A DNA stretch of 64,000 bases from Solirhodobacter olei. Its GTDB lineage: Bacteria > Pseudomonadota > Alphaproteobacteria > Rhodobacterales > Rhodobacteraceae. The translations under genes were made by a program, and so were the position numbers. Positions 45,149-53,835 of the stretch are shown here, in pieces. The stretch covers positions 124,001 to 188,000 of the forward strand of contig NZ_RRYH01000003.1 in the NCBI RefSeq assembly GCF_004010155.1, written 5' to 3'. How positions within the stretch are numbered: position 1 is the first letter of the stretch; each line of letters opens with the position of its first letter. The notes beneath the pieces are model-generated. The model had not been told where the DNA came from, ran no database searches, and saw only the letters and a list, made by a program, of their open reading frames with translations.

Positions 45149-46249
45149 TTACGCCGGGGCGGTTTCCGCCATCGTCGGGTAGTCGGTGTAGCCTTCCGCC
45201 GCACCGCCGTAGTAGGTGGCGCGGTCGCCTTCGGCGAGGGCGGCGTCGGCCTTCAGCCGGGCGACGAGGTCGGGGTTGGCGATGAACGGGCGGCCAAAGG
45301 CCACGGCGTCGGCGCGGCCGTCTTCAACCGCCTCGATCGCCATCTCGCGGGTGTACCCGTTGTTGGCGATGTAGGGGCCTTCGAACAGGGCGCGCAGATC
45401 GGCCATCTCGGTGCCGTTCGGGGTTTCGCGGCTGCCCTGCGTCGCACCCTCGACCATGTGGAGATAGGCGAGGCCGAAGCGGTTCAGCCCCTTGATCGCA
45501 TGGGTGAAGAGCGCCATCGCGTCGCTGTCGTGGATGCCGTTTGCGGGCGACATCGGCGAGAGGCGCAGCCCGGTGCGGTCGGCGCCGATGGCCGCGGTCA
45601 CCGCCTCGACCACCTCGAAGAGGAAGCGGCAGCGGTTCTCGAGCGATCCGCCATAGGCATCGGTCCGGTGGTTGGAGCCGTCGCGCAGGAACTGGTCGAT
45701 CAGGTAGCCGTTGGCTCCATGGATCTCGACCCCGTCAAAGCCGGCCTCGATGGCGTTCCGGGCGGCCTGTGCATAGGCCTCGACGATGCCAGGGATCTCT
45801 TCAAGCTCCAGAGCGCGCGGCGTGGAGGTCGCGGTGAAGCCCTCGCCGGTAAAGGTGCGGCTTTCGGCGGCGATGGCCGAGGGGGCGACAGGCGCCTGCC
45901 CGTTCGGCTGCAGGAGGGTGTGCGAGATCCGGCCGACGTGCCAGAGCTGGATCACGATCCTGCCACCCTCGGCGTGGACGGCCTCGGTCACCTTCTTCCA
46001 GCCCTCGATCTGGGCGGGGCTGTAGATGCCGGGCGTCCAGGCGTAGCCCTTGCCCTCCGGCATGATCTGCGATGCCTCGGTGATGATCAGCCCGGCGGAG
46101 GCGCGCTGGGCGTAGTAGCGGGCGGCGAGCGGGCCCGGCACGTCGTCTTCCTTGCGGGCGCGGTTGCGCGTCAGCGGCGCCATGACGACGCGGTTGGCAA
46201 GCTCCAGCGCGCCGAAGCGGGCGGGGGTGAACAGTTTGGCAGCGGTCAT
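45149..46249 (-). CDS. Old Yellow Enzyme-family alkene reductase (NemA-like)
   Basis: 366 residues, FMN beta-barrel. N-terminal LANRVVMAPLTRNRA (FMN), the active-site HGANGYLIDQFL (His then Asn) and GGSLENRCRF (substrate loop) are the OYE signatures. It reduces activated C=C bonds and nitro/maleimide compounds with NAD(P)H (NemA type). Single gene; upstream DUF302 is on the same strand, about 110 bases before its start. Confidence 0.88.
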   Translation of the reverse strand: MTAAKLFTPARFGALELANRVVMAPLTRNRARKEDDVPGPLAARYYAQRASAGLIITEASQIMPEGKGYAWTPGIYSPAQIEGWKKVTEAVHAEGGRIVIQLWHVGRISHTLLQPNGQAPVAPSAIAAESRTFTGEGFTATSTPRALELEEIPGIVEAYAQAARNAIEAGFDGVEIHGANGYLIDQFLRDGSNHRTDAYGGSLENRCRFLFEVVEAVTAAIGADRTGLRLSPMSPANGIHDSDAMALFTHAIKGLNRFGLAYLHMVEGATQGSRETPNGTEMADLRALFEGPYIANNGYTREMAIEAVEDGRADAVAFGRPFIANPDLVARLKADAALAEGDRATYYGGAAEGYTDYPTMAETAPA

Positions 46250-46361
46250 TCTGTTTCCTGTATCCTGCGGTCTTGGGGTCTTCGAGTGTCGCGTGCCGGG
46301 TCCGGCACGTCCGGCGCAACAGATGAACCGTTTCGTTCGGAATTCAACCCCCGGCGGGGCG

Positions 46362-46745
46362 TCAGACCGCCGCGACCGCCTCTGCCAGGAGGTCCCGGAC
46401 CTGGGCCGCGAGCGTCTTCAGCTTGTCGTTGGGCACCGCCTGCATCGAGGCGACCGGGTCGATGGCGGCGATCTCGGTTTCGCCCTCGACCTCGCGCAGG
46501 ATGACGTTGCAGGGCAGCATGGCGCCGATCTGCGGCTCCATCCCGATGGCGGCAAAGGCCATCTTCGGGTTGCAGGCGCCGAGGATGCGGTAGCCGGGCA
46601 TGTCCTCGCCGAGCTTGGCCTTCATGGTGGCGGCGACGTCGATCTCGGTCAGAACGCCGAAGCCCTTGGCTTTCAGCGCATCGCGGACGCGGGGCTCCAC
46701 GGCGGGGAGACTGGCGGGGATGCGGCGGGTGATCGTGTAGTTCAT
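46362..46745 (-). CDS. DUF302 family protein
   Basis: 127 residues. RRIPASLPAVEPRVRDALKAKGFGVLTEIDVAATMKAKLGEDMPGYRILGACNPKMAFAAIGMEPQIGAMLPCNVILR (quoted here in part: FGVLTEIDV, GYRILGACNP, MLPCNVILR) is the DUF302 fold, a one-cysteine-per-motif pattern. Function is not known in detail; relatives are often tied to sulfur or redox stress. Ribosome site AGGAGGATCC. A weak FNR-like box lies upstream. Confidence 0.8.
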   Translation of the reverse strand: MNYTITRRIPASLPAVEPRVRDALKAKGFGVLTEIDVAATMKAKLGEDMPGYRILGACNPKMAFAAIGMEPQIGAMLPCNVILREVEGETEIAAIDPVASMQAVPNDKLKTLAAQVRDLLAEAVAAV

Positions 46746-46805
46746 GGGATCCTCCTGTGGGATGGGCCGGCGCCCTCCTGTCTAACGGGAACGGCTGACG
46801 GCGGC

Positions 46806-46819
46806 ATGACATGGATCAA
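46806..46819. promoter_or_regulatory. Weak FNR-like box, DUF302/cytochrome divergon
   Basis: ATGACATGGATCAA matches eight of ten FNR consensus positions. TAGACA on the minus strand lies within one base of the class II -10 position for the DUF302 gene. Confidence 0.35.
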
Positions 46820-46874
46820 CGTGGGTTGCGGGGAGTTGGGCGAGGATGAGTTCGTGGTGGCTTGGGAGGCTTGG

Positions 46875-47291
46875 ATGCTGAGGGTGCTGGGCGTTGCGGC
46901 GGCAATGGCGGCGGTTGCCGGGCTGGTTGCCTGCCAACCCGTGCCGCAGGCGGACGGGGCGCGTCTATACCACGATTTCTGCGCTGGATGCCATGGTGCG
47001 GATGGCCGGGGCGACGGACCTGCGGCCGTGGGGCTGGCGCGGAAGCCGGCAGATCTGAGCCGGATCGCGGCGCGGAACGGCGGCGTCTTCCCGAGGGTGA
47101 AGGTGATGGACTGGATCGACGGCTTCACCCGATCGGGCAAGCACGGCGGCCAGGTGATGCCAGTTTTCGACCCGCTGCTGACCGGGCCCAACGTCCTGGT
47201 GGATACCGGCAATGGCGTGGTGACGCCGACGCCGATCCAGCTCGTCGCGCTGGCCGATTATGTCGAGCATCTGCAGGCCCCGGCGAAGTGA
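46875..47291 (+). CDS. Lipoprotein c-type cytochrome
   Basis: 138 residues. Signal peptide MLRVLGVAAAMAAVAGLVAC with lipobox AGLVAC (acylated C20), followed by CAGCH (C36, C39, H40), the covalent heme motif, and later VMPVFDP with the probable axial Met. A single-heme periplasmic lipid-anchored cytochrome, so an electron carrier or a subunit of an outer-face oxidoreductase. Start after GGGAGG at 46875; longer frames lack a signal peptide. Confidence 0.85.
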   Translation: MLRVLGVAAAMAAVAGLVACQPVPQADGARLYHDFCAGCHGADGRGDGPAAVGLARKPADLSRIAARNGGVFPRVKVMDWIDGFTRSGKHGGQVMPVFDPLLTGPNVLVDTGNGVVTPTPIQLVALADYVEHLQAPAK

Positions 47292-47417
47292 TCAGAGCCC
47301 GAGCGCCCGGCGCAGGGCCTCTGCCACGACGGCCGGCACCCAGTCGAACGCCGCCAGATCGGCGAAGCCGAGGCCGTGCATTTCGCCGTTGAGGCGGCGC
47401 TTCGCCTCGTCCCGATC
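47292..47417 (-). pseudogene. Truncated gene remnant
   Basis: A minus-strand frame DRDEAKRRLNGEMHGLGFADL ending VAEALRRALGL, with normal coding style but cut off by a TAG (47418-47420) directly upstream. No start codon except an internal ATG (29 residues). Upstream sequence turns AT-rich at once. It looks like the 3' end of a lost gene; family unknown. Confidence 0.45.
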
Positions 47418-47420
47418 CTA

Positions 47421-47626
47421 AGTTTTTTGAGCAAACATTTATTTCGCGACCAAGCCTGCGGATGCGGGCGCCAAGGTTAACAGAAGGTTTCGTCGCGGGG
47501 AGCCTCCGCTGTGGTCTCGGAGCGGAAACGACCCAATCTGTCGCAGCCGGGCGAGGTTTCGGCTCGGGACGGCTTGTAAACCGGACGCCGGAGCGGTTGA
47601 CTGGCCCCGAAAGAGGGAGCGGCGGA
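47421..47626 (+). ncRNA. Possible structured leader of soxBDAG
   Basis: 206 bases with no gene. It begins AT-rich (TTTTTTGAGCAAACATTTATTTCG, a likely promoter, quoted in part) and then holds nested stems: GTTTC/GAAAC (47487-47491 and 47525-47529) enclosing CTCCG/CGGAG (47504-47508 and 47518-47522), and GGTTT/AAACC (47555-47559 and 47578-47582). No known riboswitch consensus is matched by eye. GC-rich DNA forms such stems readily, so this is a candidate only. Confidence 0.3.
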
Positions 47627-48877
47627 ATGCGATATTCGGGCCTTCGGGTGATCCGGGAGGGGCTCTTCGGCAACAAGGGCTGGCGGCCCGCCTGGCGCGA
47701 GCCTGAGCCGAAGGCAGAGTATGACGTGGTCATAATCGGCGGCGGCGGGCACGGTCTCTCGACGGCCTATTACCTCGCCAAGAACCACGGGATCACGAAT
47801 GTCGCGGTGCTGGAGAAGGGCTATCTCGGCGGCGGCAACGTGGGGCGCAACACCACCATCGTGCGCGCGAACTACTTCCTGCAGGGCAATTCCGAGTTCT
47901 ACAGCCATTCCCTGAAGCTCTGGGAGGGGCTGGAGGCGGAACTCAACTACAACGTGATGCATTCGCAGCGCGGGCTGATCAACCTCTTCCATTCCGACGG
48001 CCAGCGCGACGCCTTCGTGCGGCGCGGCAACTCGATGGTGAACCAGGGTGACGACGCCATCCTGCTGGACCGCGAGGGGGTGCGCGAGCATCTGCCCTAT
48101 CTCGATTTCGAGCAGACGCGCTTCCCGATCTACGGCGGCCTCTACCATCCGCGCGGCGGGACAGCGCGGCATGACGCGGTGGCCTGGGGCTACGCGCGCG
48201 GGGCCGACAGCCGCGGCGTCGACCTGATCCAGAACTGCGAGGTCACCGGGATCGACATCGAGCACGGGCGCGTGCGCGGGGTGCAGACCTCGCGCGGGCC
48301 GATCCGTGCCAAGAAGGTCGCGATGATCGTCGCCGGCCGGTCCGGCCAGGTCGCTGCCATGGCGGGGATGCGGCTGCCGGTCGAGAGCCATATCCTGCAG
48401 GCCTTCGTGACCGAGGGTCTCAAGCCCTGCATCGACCATGTGATCAGCTTCGGGATGGGCCATTTCTACATCAGCCAGTCGGACAAGGGCGGGCTCGTCT
48501 TCGGTGGCGATCTGGACTTCTACGCCTCCTACGCGCAGCGCGGGAACCTGCCGATGGTCGAGCATGTGATGGAGGCCGGCATGACGCTGATGCCGATGAT
48601 CGGCCGCGCCAAGGTTCTGCGCTCCTGGGGCGGGATCATGGACATGACGCCGGACGGCTCTCCCATCATCGACAAGACGCCGGTCGAGGGGCTCTTCCTC
48701 GATTGCGGCTGGAACTACGGCGGGTTCAAGGCGGTTCCGGCCTCGGGCTGGTGCATGGCCCATCTGGTGGCCACCGGCGAGAGCCATGCCGTCGCCCGCC
48801 GCTTCACGCTCGACCGTTTCGCGACCGGACACCTCCTCGACGAGGAAGGCACCGGAAGCCAGCACAACCTGCATTGA
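47627..48877 (+). CDS. soxB: Sarcosine oxidase beta subunit
   Basis: 416 residues of heterotetrameric sarcosine oxidase. FAD motif GGGGHG (38-43), followed by RNTTIVRANYF; the GTARHDAVAW stretch (about 179-188) carries the likely covalent FMN histidine. It oxidises sarcosine to glycine, methylene-tetrahydrofolate and H2O2 with SoxA, SoxD and SoxG. ATG 47627 after AGAGGGAG; upstream in-frame start runs through the leader. Confidence 0.96.
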   Translation: MRYSGLRVIREGLFGNKGWRPAWREPEPKAEYDVVIIGGGGHGLSTAYYLAKNHGITNVAVLEKGYLGGGNVGRNTTIVRANYFLQGNSEFYSHSLKLWEGLEAELNYNVMHSQRGLINLFHSDGQRDAFVRRGNSMVNQGDDAILLDREGVREHLPYLDFEQTRFPIYGGLYHPRGGTARHDAVAWGYARGADSRGVDLIQNCEVTGIDIEHGRVRGVQTSRGPIRAKKVAMIVAGRSGQVAAMAGMRLPVESHILQAFVTEGLKPCIDHVISFGMGHFYISQSDKGGLVFGGDLDFYASYAQRGNLPMVEHVMEAGMTLMPMIGRAKVLRSWGGIMDMTPDGSPIIDKTPVEGLFLDCGWNYGGFKAVPASGWCMAHLVATGESHAVARRFTLDRFATGHLLDEEGTGSQHNLH

Positions 48878-48887
48878 GGAGGCCGAG

Positions 48888-49160
48888 ATGCGGATAACCT
48901 GCCCCCTCTGCGGCGAACGCGACCGGCGCGAGTTCTATTATTACGGCGCCGACGACTATCTGCGCCGTCCCGGCGAGGGCGCGGCGCCCGAGGCCTGGGA
49001 CAGCTACCTTCACCTGCGCGACAACCCGGCTGGGATCACCCGCGACCTGTGGCATCACGAGATGGGCTGTTCGGCCTGGCTGGTGGTGGAGCGCTCGACG
49101 ATCACCCATGAGATCCGATCGGTAAAGCTGGTCTCCGACGTGCAGGAGGGCGGCAAGTGA
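48888..49160 (+). CDS. soxD: Sarcosine oxidase delta subunit
   Basis: 90 residues, small zinc subunit. CPLCG (C5, C8) at the N-terminus, then HHEMGC with the other ligands, and the RREFYYYGADDY family block. Structural partner that holds zinc. Stop overlaps the soxA GTG. Confidence 0.96.
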   Translation: MRITCPLCGERDRREFYYYGADDYLRRPGEGAAPEAWDSYLHLRDNPAGITRDLWHHEMGCSAWLVVERSTITHEIRSVKLVSDVQEGGK

Positions 49161-52087
49161 GGATCGATGGCAAGGGGCTGATCGACCGCAAGACGGCGCT
49201 GAACTTCCGCTTCGACGGACGGTCCTATACCGGCTTTCAGGGCGACACGCTGGCCTCTGCGCTGCTGGCGAACGGCGTGCGCATGGTCGGGCGCAGCTTC
49301 AAGTATCACCGCCCGCGCGGGGTGATGACGGCGGGCTCGGAGGAGCCGAGCGCGCTGGTCGAGGTCATCGAGCGCGGCCAGCAGACGCCGAACGTCCGCG
49401 CCACGGTGCAGGAGTTGCACGAGGGGCTCGAGGCGCGCAGCCAGAACCGCTGGCCCTCGCTGCGCTATGACCTTCTGGCCATGAACGACCTCTTCGCGCC
49501 TTTCTTCGGCGCGGGGTTCTATTACAAGACCTTCATGTGGCCGCGCGCCTTCTGGGAGCGGCTTTACGAGCCCGCGATCCGCCGCGCGGCGGGGCTCGGC
49601 AGCCTGTCGGGCAAGCATGACGAGGGGATCTACGAGAAGGCCTTTGCCTTCTGTGATCTCCTCGTGATCGGCTCCGGCCCGGCGGGCCTGATGGCGGCAC
49701 TGGAGGCCGCGCGGGCGGGGGCGGATGTGATCCTTGCCGAGGAAGACAGCCGGATGGGCGGCCGCCTTCTGGCCGATACGGTGGAGATCGACGGCCGGCC
49801 CGGGCGCGACTGGGCGGAGGGCGTTCTGGCAGAGCTTGACGCCATGCCCAACGTGCGGCTGATGACCCGCACCGCTGTGACCGGGGCCTATGACCACGGC
49901 ACATTTGGCGCGCTGGAGCGGGTGGGGCTGCATCTGGCCCAGCCGGGCGAGCGGCCGCGGGAATGCTTCTGGCGGATCGCGGCAAAGCAGGCGGTGCTGG
50001 CGGCGGGCGCGCTGGAGCGGCCCATTGCTTTCGCCGACAACGACCGGCCGGGCGTGATGATGGCGGGCGCGGTGCGCGCCTATCTCAACCGCTGGGGCGT
50101 GGCGTCGGGAAAGTCGGTCGCCATCTTCACCAACAACGGCGACGCGCGGAAGACGGCGGACGAACTGACCGCGGCGGGCATAGAGGTCGCCGCCGTGATC
50201 GACAGCCGGCCGGATGCGCCGGCGCTCGGGGATTACAGGCTCTACCGCGGGGCGCAGGTGACCGGAACGCACGGGCGCCGGGGGCTCGAATGGATCTCGG
50301 TCCGCGACCAGAACGGCGAGCGGCGTGTGGAGGCGGACTGCCTCGCCGTCTCCGGCGGCTGGAATCCGACGCTGCATCTGACCTGCCACATGAACTCCCG
50401 CCCGGTCTGGCGGCCGGAGATCGCGGCTTTCGTGCCGGTCGATGGCGCGGTGCCGGGGCTCCATGCCTGCGGCGCGGCGGCGGGGGTCTTTTCGACCGCC
50501 GGCTGCCTTGAGGACGGGCTGCGCGCGGCCGGCGCGGCGCTGGAGGCCATCGGGCAGAAGGCGCCGAAGATCGCGGCACCCAAAGCCGAGGACGGCGCCT
50601 ATGATATCTCCCCCCTCTGGGTGGTGCCGGGCGAGAGGCGGGCCTGGCTCGACTTCGCCAATGACGTGACGGCGAAGGACGTCCGGCTTTCGGCGCAGGA
50701 GAACTTCCGCAGTGTCGAGCACATGAAGCGCTACACCACGCAAGGCATGGCGCCGGACCAGGGCAAAAACTCCAACGTCGGCGCGCTGGCGGTGCTGGCC
50801 GATGCGACCGGGCGCGGCATCCCCGAGACCGGAACGACGACCTTCCGGCCGCCCTATGTCCCGGTCTCCATCGCCGCGATGGGCGCGGGCGGGCGGGCCG
50901 CGGGTTTCGCGCCGCAGCGCTTCACCACCAGCCACGAGGCCAGCGTTGAGCGTGGCGCGCCGATGATCGAGGCCGGGCTCTGGTACCGCCCCTCCTATTT
51001 CCCGCGGATGGGCGAGACGGACTGGCGCCGCGCCTGCAACCGCGAGGTTCACAACGTGCGCGGCCGGGTCGGGGTCTGCGATGTCTCGACGCTGGGCAAG
51101 ATCGACATCCAGGGCAAGGACGCCGCGCGCTTCCTCGATTTCGTTTACACCAACACCTTCTCCACGCTGCAGCCGGGGCGGGTGCGCTACGGCCTCATGC
51201 TGCGCGAGGACGGGCATGTGATGGACGATGGTACGACCGCCTGCCTGGCCGAGAACCACTACCTGATGACCACGACGACGGCGGCCGCGGGCCTCGTGAT
51301 GCGGCATCTGGAATTCGTGCATCAGGCGCTGCGGCCGTCCTGGGACGTGCGCTTCATCTCGGTCACCGAGCAATGGGCGCAGTTCGCCGTGGCGGGTCCA
51401 AGGTCGCGGGACCTGCTGAACTCGGTCCTCGACCAGAAGCTCGACCCGGCCGCCTGGCCCTTCATGGCTTGTGGCGCGGTCTCGGTTTCCGGCGTGGCGG
51501 GGCGGCTGTTCCGTATCTCGTTCTCGGGCGAGCATGCCTATGAGATCGCGGTGCCGGCGCGCTACGGCGCGGCGCTTTTCCGCGACCTCGTCGCGCGGGC
51601 GGAGACGATGGGGGGCGGCGCCTACGGGATGGAGGCGCTCAACGTGCTGCGCGTTGAGAAGGGGCTTCTGACCCACGCGGAGATCCATGGCCGCACCACT
51701 GCGTTCGATGTCGGCCTCGAGAAGATGATGAGCAAGAAGAAGGACTTCATCGGCAAGGCGGCGGCGGCGCGACCGGGGCTGCTGGGGGCAGGACGCGAGC
51801 AATTGGTCGGCCTCCGCCCGCTCGATGCGGAGCGCGAGATCGGGGCGGGCGCGCATCTCTTCCGCAAGTCCGACCCGGCCAAGCGTGAGTTCGACCAGGG
51901 CTATGTCACCTCGGCCTGCTACTCGGCCACGCTGAGGTCGTGGCTGGGTCTCGCCTTCGTGGTGAACGGCCGGGCGCGGCATGGCGAGACCATCCGCCTC
52001 GTCGACCACATGCGGAAGACCGAGGTGTTGTGCGAGATCACCGACCCGGTGTTCTTCGATCCGGAAGGGGAGAAGGTGCGTGGCTGA
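49157..52087 (+). CDS. soxA: Sarcosine oxidase alpha subunit
   Basis: 976 residues. N-terminal 2Fe-2S-like fold without cysteines (FDGRSYTGFQGDTLASALLANG), NAD-binding domain (LLVIGSGPAGLMAALEAARAG at about 170-190), and the C-terminal T-protein-like folate domain (about 600-975, with VCDVSTLGKIDIQGKDA). It transfers the methylene group to tetrahydrofolate. GTG start overlaps soxD; the overlap GTGA keeps expression coupled. Confidence 0.96.
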   Translation: MRIDGKGLIDRKTALNFRFDGRSYTGFQGDTLASALLANGVRMVGRSFKYHRPRGVMTAGSEEPSALVEVIERGQQTPNVRATVQELHEGLEARSQNRWPSLRYDLLAMNDLFAPFFGAGFYYKTFMWPRAFWERLYEPAIRRAAGLGSLSGKHDEGIYEKAFAFCDLLVIGSGPAGLMAALEAARAGADVILAEEDSRMGGRLLADTVEIDGRPGRDWAEGVLAELDAMPNVRLMTRTAVTGAYDHGTFGALERVGLHLAQPGERPRECFWRIAAKQAVLAAGALERPIAFADNDRPGVMMAGAVRAYLNRWGVASGKSVAIFTNNGDARKTADELTAAGIEVAAVIDSRPDAPALGDYRLYRGAQVTGTHGRRGLEWISVRDQNGERRVEADCLAVSGGWNPTLHLTCHMNSRPVWRPEIAAFVPVDGAVPGLHACGAAAGVFSTAGCLEDGLRAAGAALEAIGQKAPKIAAPKAEDGAYDISPLWVVPGERRAWLDFANDVTAKDVRLSAQENFRSVEHMKRYTTQGMAPDQGKNSNVGALAVLADATGRGIPETGTTTFRPPYVPVSIAAMGAGGRAAGFAPQRFTTSHEASVERGAPMIEAGLWYRPSYFPRMGETDWRRACNREVHNVRGRVGVCDVSTLGKIDIQGKDAARFLDFVYTNTFSTLQPGRVRYGLMLREDGHVMDDGTTACLAENHYLMTTTTAAAGLVMRHLEFVHQALRPSWDVRFISVTEQWAQFAVAGPRSRDLLNSVLDQKLDPAAWPFMACGAVSVSGVAGRLFRISFSGEHAYEIAVPARYGAALFRDLVARAETMGGGAYGMEALNVLRVEKGLLTHAEIHGRTTAFDVGLEKMMSKKKDFIGKAAAARPGLLGAGREQLVGLRPLDAEREIGAGAHLFRKSDPAKREFDQGYVTSACYSATLRSWLGLAFVVNGRARHGETIRLVDHMRKTEVLCEITDPVFFDPEGEKVRG

Positions 52088-52619
52088 GCTTCTGGCAACA
52101 TCCCCGCTCGAGGGGCTGGTTCCGTTGAGCGCGGGGCCGTTCACGCTTTCGGACGCCGGCGTGGCGCGGATCACCTCTGTCGCGCCCTTTGCGGGCAAGG
52201 AGAAGGCGGTGAGCGCGGCGCTGAAGAAGGCGCATGGGCTGGCCTTCCCGGCGCCCAATACCGTTATCTCCAAGGGTGAGGCGCGGATCGTCTGGACCGG
52301 GCGGGGGCAGGCTTTCCTGATCGGCGCCGATCCCGCGCCGCTGGCGGGCATCGCGGCGCTGACGGATCAGAGCGATGGCTGGGCCGTCCTTCGGCTTGAC
52401 GGGCCAGAGGCGGAGCGGGTGCTTGCGCGGAAGGTCGCGGTGGACCTGCGGCCCGCGGTCTTCGGCGAGGGGGCGGTGGTGCGCACCGCGCTTGGCCATA
52501 TGATGTCGGTCATCCTGCGCGCCGGCGCGGGATTCGAGATCTTCGTCTTCCGCTCGATGGCCCATACAGCCGTGCATGAGATCGGCGAGGCGATGCGTGC
52601 CGTGGCGGCGCGGGGCTGA
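52080..52619 (+). CDS. soxG: Sarcosine oxidase gamma subunit
   Basis: 179 residues, SoxG family, similar in fold to aminomethyltransferase C-termini. GTG 52080 overlaps the soxA stop by eight bases. Blocks LRLDGPEAERVLARKVAVDLRP and the final HTAVHEIGEAMRAVAA match the family. Last gene of the sox operon. Confidence 0.93.
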   Translation: MAELLATSPLEGLVPLSAGPFTLSDAGVARITSVAPFAGKEKAVSAALKKAHGLAFPAPNTVISKGEARIVWTGRGQAFLIGADPAPLAGIAALTDQSDGWAVLRLDGPEAERVLARKVAVDLRPAVFGEGAVVRTALGHMMSVILRAGAGFEIFVFRSMAHTAVHEIGEAMRAVAARG

Positions 52620-52620
52620 C

Positions 52621-53766
52621 ATGAGGCTTACCAACAGCGATCTGGGAGAGCTGGTCGGACTGCGTCACGATCTGCACCGCCACCCCGAGGTCTCTGGCGC
52701 CGAGGCGGAGACCGCGCGCCGCGTGGTCGCCGCGCTGGGTGACGGGCCGGACCGGGTCGTCACCGGGCTCGGCGGGCATGGCGTGGCGGCGGTCTTCGAG
52801 GGGGCGGAGGCGGGGCCGACCGTCCTTATCCGCTCCGAGCTGGACGCCCTGCCGATCGAGGAGCTTTCGGACAGCCCTCACCGCTCCGAAGTGCCCGGCG
52901 TCGGCCATCTCTGCGGGCATGACGGGCATTCCGTGATCCTGATCGGCCTCGCCCGCGCGCTGGCGCGGGAGCGGCCGGCGCGGGGACGGGTCGTGCTGAT
53001 GTTCCAGCCGGCGGAGGAGGATGGATCGGGCGCAGCAGCGGTGCTGGCTGATCCTGCTTTCGCGGATCTCAGGCCGGATTGGGCGTTTTCGCTTCACAAT
53101 ATGCCGGGGCTGCCGCTTGGCGCGGTCCTGCTGGGGCCCGGGGCCTGCAACTGCGCTTCTCGCGGGCTGAGGATCCGGCTTACCGGACGGACCTCGCACG
53201 CAGCGGAGCCGGAGGCCGGTGTCAGCCCGGCGCGGGCCGTCACGCGGCTGATCCCGGCGCTGACGGCACTCGGGCCGGGCGGGGCGCTGGGGCCGGACTT
53301 CCGGCTGGTGACCGTCACCCATGCACGTATCGGCGAGCCGGCCCACGGCATCAGCCCGGGCGAGGCCGAGGTCTGGGCCACGCTGCGCACCCAGACCGAC
53401 GCCGCGATGGCTGATCTGATGGCCGGGGCGGAGTCCGCGGCGCGGGATGCTGCCGCGGAGGACGGGCTTGGCCTTTCGATCTCGCTGCATGACGACTTCG
53501 CGGCCTGCGATAACGATGCCGAGGCCACCGACCGCCTTTCCGCGGCGATCGCAGACGAGGGGCTGGCGCGGGTCTCGGGCGATCTGCCGTTCCGGGCATC
53601 GGAGGATTTCGGCCGCTTCGGTGCGGTGGCGAAGAGCGCGATGTTCTACCTCGGCGCGGGCGAGGGGACGCCGGCGCTGCACAATCCCGACTATGATTTC
53701 CCCGACGCGCTGATCGAGCCCGCGACCCGCGTCTTCCTGCGCACCATCCGCGATCTGCTCGGCTGA
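52621..53766 (+). CDS. M20-family amidohydrolase (hippurate hydrolase-like)
   Basis: 381 residues. N-terminal LRHDLHRHPEVSGAE and metal ligands in GHLCGHDGHS, FQPAEEDGSG (catalytic Glu pair) and LHNMPGLPLG (ligand His). C-terminal SEDFGRFG has the last metal His replaced by Phe or nearby residue as in many family members. Starts one base after soxG; so cotranscribed with the sarcosine genes. Likely cleaves an N-acyl amino acid or amide. Confidence 0.85.
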   Translation: MRLTNSDLGELVGLRHDLHRHPEVSGAEAETARRVVAALGDGPDRVVTGLGGHGVAAVFEGAEAGPTVLIRSELDALPIEELSDSPHRSEVPGVGHLCGHDGHSVILIGLARALARERPARGRVVLMFQPAEEDGSGAAAVLADPAFADLRPDWAFSLHNMPGLPLGAVLLGPGACNCASRGLRIRLTGRTSHAAEPEAGVSPARAVTRLIPALTALGPGGALGPDFRLVTVTHARIGEPAHGISPGEAEVWATLRTQTDAAMADLMAGAESAARDAAAEDGLGLSISLHDDFAACDNDAEATDRLSAAIADEGLARVSGDLPFRASEDFGRFGAVAKSAMFYLGAGEGTPALHNPDYDFPDALIEPATRVFLRTIRDLLG

Positions 53767-53835
53767 CCGCCGGGCCGGTGCGGAGGGCGGATTGAGCGGC
53801 TGGACTTGCGCGGCCCCGGGGGGGATATTTCCCCC

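Noticed and set aside
49055-52351. A minus-strand open frame of about 1100 codons
   Set aside because: It is antisense to soxA, which has clear domain motifs; the frame has no recognisable domain and an Arg/His-rich composition typical of shadow frames.
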